From Sternotherus odoratus (taxonomy: Eukaryota; Chordata; Testudines; Kinosternidae): a DNA stretch of 64,000 nucleotides. The position numbers and the translations under genes are program-made. The DNA lies in the NCBI GenBank assembly GCA_032164245.1, contig JAVMKO010000010.1, forward strand, positions 33,740,189 to 33,804,188. The letters run 5' to 3'. The notes below the pieces were generated by a model that saw only the letters and a program-made list of their open reading frames with translations, was not told the origin of the DNA and ran no database searches. Below, one piece after another: positions 22,801 to 34,800 of this stretch (the first letter of the stretch is position 1; each line of letters begins with the position of its first letter).

Positions 22801-25800
22801 TGGAATTTCATCTACTGCTGGCTTGGAATAGGCATGAAAGACCTGTGGGTGACTGATATCGTAGTGTGTCATCACCACCTTGGTTACTGGAGCCCCAGAT
22901 GACTGCTTTTCTCCAGCCATGTGGGACATGTCTTGTGGTAGCTGGGACATCCCCCATAGCTTCCAGGGCTTTAGTTTATGCAATCAAGCAAAATTCCATG
23001 CAGTTCCCTGCCTCTTTGGCCTTACAGAAACCACCTTGAATTGAGTCAGGTTTCCCTGCAAAGCAGGCTGTAAGCTCTTTGCACTGTTTGGGTCTCTGGG
23101 GATGGGTGGCCACAGCCCAGGTACCCCCTCTCTCCCTTGGGTGCTGTGACTTTGTAGAGTCCATGTCTGAGTACAGGAGAATCCTAGAAATGAGTGAAGG
23201 GCTCTGCCAGACAAATAGGCGACAATGCACAGCCCTCTCAGGGGAGCAATATAAATGGTCACGTTAAATGGCAAACCACTCCTATACCTGGAGACTCGGG
23301 GGTGCTGCACTGGGGGCATGTCACAGGGTCTGCTGCTCACTGATGCTGCTGCACCTCCTCCTGGTCACTCTGGGGATTAGCTGATTCCACATCGGATGCC
23401 TCCATTCCGCCGCATGCCCTGCCTTCTCTTCCTGGCTCTCGGAAAGGCAAGATGCTCTGTGTTGTGGTTTAGCTCTCTGGCCAAGTCACATGTCCTCCCT
23501 TTCCAGGGTGTGAAAGTCTCTTCCTATGATCAGGCTCAGGCAACCTTCCCATCCAGTGTCACTTCCCCAGTGGCTGACAGAAACCCAGGCCCACCTTCTA
23601 CTCCAGATTAGGGACCCTCTAATTAGCAGCCATGGTTTGTTCCATTCTGGCCCTTACTGCTTCTTTTTTTCCTAACCTGCTAGCCGGCTCTCTCCCTCTT
23701 CTGTGGTTGACAACCCCAAAACTCCCTCCTCCCAGGGAATGACCATAGGTTACTTTGGTGCGATAGCTCCCAAACACCCCTCCCTTCTTCCCAAGAGTGA
23801 CTGCAGCCTCTTGCTTCCTCTCAGCTGCTAGCTTCCTGTCTTTATAAACCCCACCCAGCTCATTCCTCCTCAGCTGGGCTCCCTCATTTATTCAGTCAAG
23901 GGATTACTAAAGCCATTTGATTCACCTAGTTGTGGCCTATTTGGTTAATTAGCCCCTTCTTAGCCTCCATTAACTCCTTCAGGGCAACTGTGGGTGAACA
24001 CCGCATCACAGAGCAGGACACTGTCCTTTCTTTAAACCTTTTTGAACCAGGCTCTCTCGACAGATAAGCAAAAGTGGCCACTATTTTGGGGTGACTCAGT
24101 TACTGGGTGCCCCAGCCATTTAAGAGACACTTTGGGCCTGATTTTGGGAGGTCCTGAGCAGCCAGGAGCTGTGGGTGTTCAGCACCTCTGACAAGTAGGT
24201 TGGTTTCCTGTGTATTCTGTCCATTCCATGTAGTACAGGTTTAGAATCAGACCATCGATGTACCTCCTTGTCCTCTTGTCAGAGCAGGAAACCCCCCCGT
24301 CATTAGTTTGCAGACATGCACGAATCTCCCTACCAGTGTCTCTGGAACACTTTTTATACCGGGGATGCTGGAAGACAGCAAAACTGCAAAGCAGCAGTCC
24401 CCAAAGTTTTTACCTTGCGCCCCTCCCCCTTTACCTCTGTCTGTGTCCCCCTCCCCCCACCTGTAGAGCTCAGGCCAGCAAAAGGACCAGGGTGGGGGGG
24501 GGAGGGGGAAGGGGAGGATGCAGACAGGGACTCTGGGCACAAGGCCAGGAGCAGAGCCCAGGCACAGCGCTGGGAGCAGAGCCCTGGGTGTGGGACCGGC
24601 AGTGGGACCCCAGGTGTGGGCCCTGGGGCAGAGCCCTAGGGCCAGGAGCTGGGACCCCACATGCAAGGCTGAGAACAGAGTCCTGGGCGTGGGACCAGCA
24701 GCCAGGATCCCAGGTGTGGGTCAAGAAGCAGAGCCCCATGTAAAATCTAGGGATGCTGCAGCACCCTCCCACCCCCCTAGTCCCCACACCTATGCTCCCC
24801 ACTGCAGAACGTGGCTGTGATCGTGGGTCTTAGCGAGGTAGGACAGGCTTCATTTGAGGTGTTAGTGTGGGACTCAGGAGATCTGCATTCACTCTGGTTC
24901 TGCCATAGACTCCATGTATGGATGTGGCCAAGTCTTTGTGTAATTCTCCCTTGTCTAGATGGGGACAGCAAGCTCTTTGGGACACGTTCACTATGAGTAA
25001 GGCTGCGAGTTTGTCACAGAGGTCATGGAAGTCACCGATTCCATGACTTTCCGTGACCGCTGTGAGTTCTGCAGTGGCCAGTGCACCTGGCTCAGGGGCA
25101 GCTCTGGCAGCCCCTGCACCAGGGACACCGATGCTGATGGGCAGGCTCGGGCCCCGCAGCACCCCCTCCCCAAAACAATAGAATTTGGGTGTGGGAGAGA
25201 GCAGGGAATTGGGGCATGGGAAAGGGTGAGGCAGTCTCCGGGCAGCACTTACCTGGGGTTCTCCCCAGAAGTGGCAACATCTCCCTTGCTCAGCTGCTTG
25301 GCAGAGGCATGGCCAGGCAGCTCTGCATGCTGTCTCCACCCAGAGTGCTGAATTCACAGCTCCCATTAGGCGGGATCCACAGCCAATGGGAGCTGTGGGG
25401 GCAGTGCCTATAGGTGCCAGCACAGTGGGGGTCCAGGACTGTGCACCACTGAATGGCCTTTCTTTCCACCCCCAGCAGCCAGGCCACCTTCTCTTAGCAC
25501 CCGTGGGGCCCTGGGCACCCTCCCACCAAGTTTTATTCACTGGCATTTTTAGTAAAAGTCATGGACGGGTCACAGGCCATGAATTTTTTGTGTATTGTCT
25601 ATGACCTGCCATGACTTTTACTAAAAATACCCAAAACATAGCCTTAACTATGAGGCCTGATAAGAAATAGTGAGAGGCTTTGGGAAAATGGCTACTTGGC
25701 AGCTGTAATCTGGGGACACAAACTCCAGGTGAAAACAATTTGATGTTACTGTCAATCTCTTCAGATCAACTCTGCAAAACTGAGTGACACTGGCACATAC

Positions 25801-28800
25801 CTTTGCTGTGCAGCCAATGGCCAAGGGGAACACTGGACTGATGCGGTGGAGATTCCCGTAGGTGAGCAGATCTAATTGACATTCTGCTGTGTTACAAATG
25901 AGGGTTCGGTTTGAAAGATAATGGTGTGGATTGCCACGGACTCGCAGGGGCGAAAAAATGCAGGCCTGTTATTTACCAGGCTGCACGTGGCAATAGACTA
26001 TATGGTAAGGGATGCAAGGAGAGTATGGGTCACGACATGAACTACAGACACACACACACAACTAAAATTAATCAATTTAGAGTTTTATTGGGGATAATTA
26101 CAAGGGGTAAGGAAGCAGCATTTGATTTATAGACTTAATGCAACTTAAAATACACAATGACTAAAATACCTACTAACGATATTTATAAACAAAGATGCAG
26201 CATTTAGTAATAATTGAAACTTACAAATACAAATCAACGCATAATGACCAGCAAACGTAGAAGCTCTGTTTGAAAACACGTGAGCAGAGAGAGAGGCTTT
26301 GAGGCGATCAAGCTCGGTTACGGGGGTACAGGACAGGATACACAGGATTCGTTTTTCTTTCTCCTCTCTCTGTCTGCACATGGCAGACAGGTCCATAAGT
26401 ACCAACTATGACATCACAGAAGTGTCATAGGGGAGGGCCCCCAAAACCTGTTTGTGTTCCTTTCCAATTGGCACGTGCAATGTTTACACCAAGTAAGGGA
26501 GCAGATGCCTTAAAGTCTGGCTTTGCCACAAAGGTGAGGCACATTGTTTTAGAATGCGCGCGAAACTGAACGACAAAAAAAGAGGCCAAGGGCAAAACTG
26601 GTCTGGGCAAGTTTTACAGAATGCAGACAGGAGCTCATCTGAACAAATGGGAGAGGCTGGATTTCAGAGCAGTGACTTGGAGGGGCCAGTGTAGGACTGA
26701 GCGCCGTGGGGTTGGGTATCCAGCATGTGGGCTTTGACACTGACTCCCTCTCTGGCCTTGGGTGAGCCAGGTCAGCCAACATCTGCAAAAGGGGCTGGTA
26801 ATTCTGTGAGCCCAACTCTTTTGATGCATGCCTGAAAACAGGCATCCCAGAAATCAATGGCCACTGTCAAAACTTTGGCTTTTAACTTCTCTGTCTCAGT
26901 TTCCTTATCTGAGACATGTGGGTGATACCTATCTACTCCTGGGGTCCTGGTGGATGAGACAGGGTTTGGAGTAAAATCAGGGCGACTCTTGCTGAGCCGA
27001 GAAAGCTCTCTGTAGCTGTAGCAACTCAAGGTCCCGTGGGCCACAGAGAATTCACAGGTGTCCTGGCAATGCCTGTCACACAGACAGCCTGTAGAATGGT
27101 TTCTCATGCCCAGTAAATACCTTGACTCGAAGCAGTGGCCTCAGTGGAGCTGCGCCAGCTCACTGGAGCTGAGAAAGTAGCTGTCCACCAGCCCCTGCTG
27201 ACAAGCCACTCAGAGCAGCGATAATGGCATTCCTGGAATTCCATGGGAAGGGCAGAGTTTTAAATTTAGCCCAGGAAGTGGACTCTATAATTATGAGGAG
27301 AAAAAATAACATCTGTGCTGCCATTCAGACAAGGAGTGTGCCTCTTAGTCCACTAACAAAAAGATAGAAATGCCAAGGGTCGTCCTGTGCTTTTATCCTG
27401 CAAGACTCGGAGTTATATACAGCACATGAAATTCCTTGGTAACCCCAGAGAACAGTGACTTTGTCGAATCAAGCAGAGAACTGAGCTGGGTCTAAGTAAT
27501 TCATTCACTAGCCCTGCAGATCTACTCTACACAGGGAGCTCAGGTCAGGAGCCGGCTGAATGCTAAGAGCTTGGCCATGTGTTTTCTGTCAGTATCAGGT
27601 TTAAAAAATAGCTTGTTTCTAAGGAATCCCTAGCAGTGTCCTAGAAAAGCTGTTGCATTATAATGTGCTGCAAGCTTCTCACTTTGGCATTCTTGGTCTA
27701 CTCTACGGAGATGTTGGTTTCATAGTTCTTGCCCAGAATATCTCGGATGAAAAGTATTGTTTGCACTGCAGGAACTAGTCTTAGGAATCTAACATACCAC
27801 ACCAGCAAATGCTGAACACACAGAGCTGGTATAAATGTCAGGGATACCTATGCCATAGGGACATGGAAGTCAGTAGGCCCGATTCTTGGATCTGGCCAAG
27901 CTGTGCTTGTCTTGGGACCCGGGAGGATGGGGAAAAGGCTGGGGCACTGGAACTGGGGGGGAACCAAGAGGGCCATGCCCACCTATTTCTTAACATGAGC
28001 ATAGTTTGGCAGGCAGGGGGCTGCATTGACACCCCCCCAAACTGCAAGCCTCGGGCAGGCACAAGGCAGCTCCGGCAGGGGCTGTGCTTCCCAGCAGGGG
28101 AGCTGATAAAATGATCAGCTCTCCCTGCTGCAAAGCGCAGCCTATACCAGTGGCACCAGCCTCTTCCTGGTGTGTGTGTGTGTTTGTGGGGGGGGGGGGG
28201 GGGAGACTGAGGTGGGCCTTAGCCCTCTCCTTGCCATGAGGTCCGGTCCCTCACCATGGCTCTACCCCTGCTCCTCCTCTTCCCCCTGAGGCCCCACCCT
28301 CTGGCCAGCAAGCAGGGTAAGAGCTGCCAGGGAGCCCAGGCCATTGTGGGGAGCCCTGGACCCTCCACCTGTCTTGGGTGGGGTGCCGGGGTGCCTGAAT
28401 GAAGTTCCTGGCCCCGCCCTATAGCAGGGCCTACGAGGGAAGAGGAGAAAAAGGGGGTGGGGCCATGGAGAGAGCCTCAGGGGAAGAAGAGGAGCAGGAG
28501 TGGGGCCTCAGGGGAGGAAGAGGAGTGGGGGGGGGCACAGAGAGGGGCAGGTCCTCATGGGCCCCCCACTTCTACTGAGGTTCCGGTGCTGTTGGATAGC
28601 TTCCCAGTTGTGGGGCAGTCCAGGGACTAGTTTGTTTGCAGTGTAACTCAGAGCACTCTGCCCGCTGAACTGGTCATGCCCTAGCCACCCCCCTGGTGCC
28701 GGCCAAGCCTTTTGTCTGGGGTTTGAGGCAGTGGTGCCGTAAGGATGGCTCTGCCAGATCTGCATCGACTGGGGAGTCTCCTGGGGAGCGGGGGGGGCGG

Positions 28801-31800
28801 GGAGGGGGGAGGAGTCCTTGGCTAGCCGGTTCAGCTAGCTTTACAGCCCTTTGCAGTGCAAATGTGCAGACTGGGGGGGCTAGCCCCCTATCCCCACTAT
28901 CTCAGTAACTGGTGGAGCTGTCACAGGATGGGATGACACAGAGCACTGCACGTATCCAGACAAACTGAAACAAGTAACAGCTGCCCTAACCTACACGACC
29001 GAGCCCGTGCCCACAAGATACAGACTGCCAGAGGGAGATGGGGACAAATGGGGAAATGGACAGAGTCAGACCCGTCTCCCCCAATAGAAGAGTCACCACC
29101 CGACACGTTCAAACTCATGAGTCATTCCCCCGCCCGAAAAATCATGAGATTGGCTTAAAAATCATTTATAAAATAAATGGTGGTGGCCGAACGCACTCCT
29201 GTATTCACACCCCCAACTACCCACACTACCCGCTGTGGTGGTAATCTCAGTATAAAATATGCCTCGGGAGGTAGCATTTGAAAACGAATATATCGCTGGT
29301 GTGTGTCAGCGAGTGAGGTGTGCTATCCTGCTGGGTTCAGATAATCATTCCAAACCACATGGCAAGTAAGATGGGTCACCAAAGATCTAGGCCAGTATTT
29401 GTTAACCAGTAGGTCACACCCCCGGTGGGTCACTAAGTTAGAGGGGGCACAAGTCTAAAGCAAAGAAAACCTCCCATTCCCACACCTGTCCCCCCCCCCT
29501 TATCCTGCATGGTCAAATGCTCTCCATCAGCCTCTCAAAACACACGTTATCTATCTAAGCTTATCCCTGTTAACACTGACATTCTTTTTCCTCTGACTTC
29601 TGTAATAAATATGAGGTGGTCAGGCACATTTTTGGCTTTGAATAAGTGGTTGCCAGCCTGAAAAGGCTGAGAACTGCTGGCCTGAGCGATTTGGGCTGGA
29701 GGCTGATGTGGAGGTTTTGATTTTGTTTTTCTTGTCCTTTGCCATTCGGGGAGCAGATAGTTGCACAGGCAGAGAGTAGCAACCCACTTCTATGGAGAAG
29801 TGATAGACTACATCAGGAATGAGAAGAGACAGGCTGGTGGCATTTGGCTCCTCCCCTTCATCCTGCCACCTGTCCCTGGGCCATTTCCATCCTTCCACCC
29901 TCAGCCCCCTCCTGCCCCTCCTCTGACCTTCATTCCATCAGACTTCCAGGTTGCTGCCACCAACCCCTGGACTCTTCCTTGTCTCCCTCCCTCTTGGAGT
30001 CTGACTCTGTTTCTCTGCCTTCTTTGCCAATCCATCCCTGACCTTTGTTTTGGGGGGAATTCAGCTGCCATCCACCCACCTTTCCTGCCTCACACACCAT
30101 AGTGGGGAGCTGGTTTTTGAGGAGTGGGTACTCGGTCCTTGCTGAGAACCACGCCCCTTTTAGGGGTATCCGCTAAATACCCAGAATGCTCAGTTACTTT
30201 TGAGAAGCTAGGCCAATATCTTTAGGGCAAGGCTGGTTTGCTAGAGGGCCTATGCATGGGGCAGCAAGTAGCTGCTACCCCTGGGGCAGGGAAGGCCTAG
30301 TGCTCCTGGGAGGCACAGCTCCACCTGCCTTCCTCTTGCGCTGGGGGTAGTAATGTTCAGTGATCCCAGCAACTCGGAGCTGTGCCGGCTGACGTATTGG
30401 GGAGTAAAGCTGGGCCCCGCTCGCCTGTCCCCTTGGTGTGGAGTAGCAGGCATCACTGACTTACTGCAGTGTAACATGAAAGCTCAACGCCTCCATCTTG
30501 GCCTTGGGCTTCTCCCCCTTCACTGTTCTGTGTCAGAGCAGAGTGCAGAGCTGTTCGATCCAGTTTTATATTGCGGGGGTGGGGGGACTGTTTAATCAGG
30601 GACTGTTGGTGTCAGACGACTGACCGGAGTTAGCACTCGGAATCCAGGGTATGTGCTCGGGGGTTGATTTCCTCCCTGTCTTTTTGCAGGTACATGTCTG
30701 GACGATCTGTTTTTTGGTGAGTACTGTGTTTGTCTCTTCCTGTCAAAACAAACCTCTGTCTAAAGTGCCATGAAGCTGTAACTTAGTTTGATTGAAACCC
30801 TTCTCCCGGAGGATCCAGCACCTCTCCTCTGCTCTAACAGCGCCTTGGCGCATTTGTCAAATACAGCTGTACAAACATACCACGCCAGGTACCCCTCCCC
30901 CACAGCCAGCATGTACCAGCTCACACCACAGTCTCACAGATAAAGTAGGAAACATCAGTTCTTTGAGTGATTGTCCATCTCCATTCCACTGCCGGTGTGT
31001 ATGCTCCCCTTGAATCACGGTCAGAGATTTTTCCCATCAAGGCGGCACATACATCCTCCGCAATCTTACGCTGTTGTACAGTGGTTTAAAGGGTGGAGCT
31101 GCCTCTGACCACTCTTAAGTTCCTTCTCCCCACCCATGACAGATAGTCAGAGCGCCTGGGCTTGCTACTGCAAGTCTCTCCCTTTGTAAAGTTTGTGGTA
31201 TTCATTAGTGTTAGAGTTGTGTAGATTTTCTGAGTTCTTTTTTCTTGGGGCATGGGTCCCCCTTACTCACGGAGTACTGATGCCTTGAATAAGTGGTTGC
31301 CAGCCTGAAACAGATGAGAACTGCTGGCCTGAGCTGATGCCTTGTTGCTTGCCCCGCTCCAGCTGGGGAGTGGGGTTGGGAGCTTACCCAACTCCACACG
31401 GCTCCCAGAAGCAGCAGCATGTTCCCTCTCCAGCTCCTACACGTAGGCTCTGTACGCTGCCCCTGCCCCAAGCACCGCCTCCACAGCTCTCATTGTCCGG
31501 GAATCGCGGTGAATGGGAGCTGCAGGGGTGGGTGCAGACAGGGCAGTGCTCAGAGCCGCCTGGCTGAGCCTCCGTGTAGGAGCCAGGGGGCTGACATGTC
31601 ACTGCTTCTGGGAGCTGTTTGAAGTAAGCGCCGCCTGGAGCCTGCACCCCTCACCCTCTTCTGCATCCCAACCACCTTCCCCAGCCCTGATCCCCCTCCT
31701 GCCTCTGAACCCCTCGTCCCAGCCCCGAGCACCCTCCTGCTCCCAACCCCTCGGTCCCAACCCCTCATCCCCAGTCCCACCCCTGAGCCTGCATCCCCAG

Positions 31801-34800
31801 CCAGAGCCCTCAACCCCCACACCCCAATCCCTTTCCCCAGCCCTGATTCCCCTCCTACACCCTGAACTCCTCATTTCTGGCCCCATCCCAGAGCCCACAC
31901 CTCCAGCCGGAGCCCTCACCCCCTCCCACATCCCAACCCCCAATTTCGTGAGCATTCATGGCCTACCATACAATTTCCATACGCAGATGTGGCCCTCGGG
32001 CCAAATGGTTTGCCCTTCCCCCCCTCCCCCCAGTCTAGACAGGTTATCTCTCCACCCATGGATCCCACCTATCCCTGGGACCTAGATCTGGTGCTAACAA
32101 AGTTGGTGGATTCACTCTTTGAACCAACAGCTATGTTCTCTTTACTGGATCTTTCTAAGAAAGCAGCATTTTTTGGTAGCTATGACCTCAGTGAGAAAGT
32201 TGCTGAACTTGTGAGCATTAGCAACGGAACCTCCTTACACAGTTTTTTATCGGGACAAGTTATACGTATGTTCACACTTGAATTTCCTGACTAAGTAGCA
32301 TCAGAATTCTACCTCACTCAAGGCATATGCTTACTGACTTTCTTTCCAAAGCCCTGTTCTCATAAGAATGAGAAGCTCCATAGCTTGGGTGTTAGAAGGG
32401 CGTTAGCTTTTTACTTGGACAGAACTAGGCCTTTTAAATCTTCATCAGCCCATCTGCTTGTGTCGTCTTGGCCAGGAAGAAAGGCCTTCCAGGCTCGACG
32501 CAGAGGATTTTATCCTGCATACGCCTGCCCTGTGACGTTGCCAAGGTGCCCTCTCCATGCAGTGAGGCAGTGCTCTGCAAAATCTCAAGCAGCTTCCGCA
32601 GCTTTTTTGAACCAGGGACCTAGAGCAGACATTTGTAGAGCTGCAACTTGGTCACTGGTAGCTACCTGTACTGCTCATTGTGCTATATCTCAGCATTGGA
32701 GAGACGATGCCAGGATGTGTAGATCTTCAGCCACTGTTCAGGTCGACTCCAAAACCCACCTCCAGATTGAACTGCGTTTGAGTTACCTGAAGTGGAATGG
32801 ACAGGGGCAATCCCTCGAAGAAGGAAAACACAGTTATTAACTTCTTCTGTAATTGCTGTTCTTCTGGAACTGCTGTCCATCACCCTTCCATGACCCACCT
32901 TCCTCCCCCTCTCTATCGGAGTCTGTCTAGTAAGAAGGAACTGAGGAAGGTCCAGAGTGGCTCCACCCACAGCAGTCTGAGGTGGTTGAGGGCACATGCC
33001 CCACCCTGTCAGGGAAAAATCTCTGATTCTGGAGCACGGGGTACACACACACCTGAAGTGGAATGGACACGTGCAACGCATCTCAAAGAACAACAATGAC
33101 AGAACAGATTAACTCTTTGTAGTGCCCCTCTAGCCAAATCCAGAGCACAATGCCAGCCAAAGTAGCTGGGTCAGGCCCTGGGCTAGATGCATGGGGCAGG
33201 GTGCAGGAGCTTTTCTCCAGTAGAGCCCAGTCTGTGGCCTTTGTGCCATCACATTTCTGTGGCTTCTCTGGCCTTGTTCCACACTGTGTGCTGCCATGCA
33301 GGGAGTTCAATGTACCAAATCCTGCAGGGACTGCCCCTGTTCAGCCCTGACTGGAATGAGGCAGAACGCGTCTCCAACAACGAGCAATCAGATCTCTGCC
33401 TCCCCCGCTCTCCTTCCTGGGCTGCTTCCTGATCAAACAGCCTCGAGGAATGTTGCAGTTTATGTATAATCTTGAGTAACCAGCAGAACCCATTCCAGGC
33501 ACTTTGGATGCTGGTAGATCAAGCAAGGGCCTTGCTCCTTGCTTAGACATTTACATCTTTGCTTGTCACTTGATATTTCTGCCAGCAACAGACAAGGTCG
33601 CACTTTTGGTTGGCAACAACCATTACTGGAACCATCCACACCTGATGGCTCCCATCACTGATGTGTTTGAACTCAGCCTTCTCCTAAAGCGACTGGGATT
33701 CCGGGTGGTCTCCCTCTTGGATCTGAACAAGGCGGAGATGCTGATAGCCGTCAATCAGTTCCTGCAGCTCCTGGGGAAAGGAGTCTATGGTAAGTTGCAA
33801 CCCGAGAAGCTCTCCAAAGCCGCCTTCATCAGAGTACAGGCCAAACAGACAGCCACCAGGAGCAGCAAATCAGAGAGCAGTTAGCAATAGTCATTATTGC
33901 AAGGGGTGTGGCAGAGAGCCCTGTGTTCAGGTTTCCTTACATTTTCTTTATACAAATTGTTACGATTGTTGGGTGTGGTTTTTTTGGGAGGAGGTGGTAA
34001 AGCTCTAGATTCTCTATGGTTTGCAGCAGAACTTTCTCCCATAAAATACCCTTTGGCCCTGGGGTAGATGCACTGGTCTGGGAAGCAGGACACCAAGAAA
34101 TCACAATTCTTCTACAGATTGGTGTTAATCACTGTGCCCTTGTCATGCACTCACAGGCCCTGTGCGCTCTCGACTCCATATGGTCCCTGGGAGGCACCCT
34201 CTTCAGTGTTACAGCCCTTGTCAGTGCTTTCCTAGATAAACAGATCACTGGGGCCCTCTTTCCTCTGCCTTTTGTCCTCCCACTGGCCAGAAACAACTGG
34301 CTTCCAAGCTGCGGTGGATCTCTGGGTCACCAGTTGCTATGTATCACTGTGTCCAGGCCGTTGTCTGGGATCCAGGCTGCAAGGTGAGGTCACCTCTGGT
34401 CCTCTGCTACAACAAACACTCTCTTCCGCCCCCTCATTAAACATGCAGCACACATGCAAACCAATAAAACAAATCTCCCGCTTCATTACAGCCCTTCACA
34501 AACCTGTGGCATTGAGAAATTACATGAGCTGGGAACAGAATCCGTTCTCCAATATGGTAGCCCCAACTCTTAGCCACATTTTTGCACTTGGCTGTACTGT
34601 CAGTAGAACAGAGCTAAGCATGCATATTTAACCCACTGTTTCAATACATTATGTGTCCTCCCCTAGTGGCTAGTGCCTGTAGTATAATAGCCGTCTGCTG
34701 CTTGTTGATGTAGGTAGCCCTTTAGCTCATGTCATCCAGCTCTGTGGTGTAATGTTGAAAGTGGGGGGAGCAAATGCTACTGATAACGGGGTGGGAGAGT

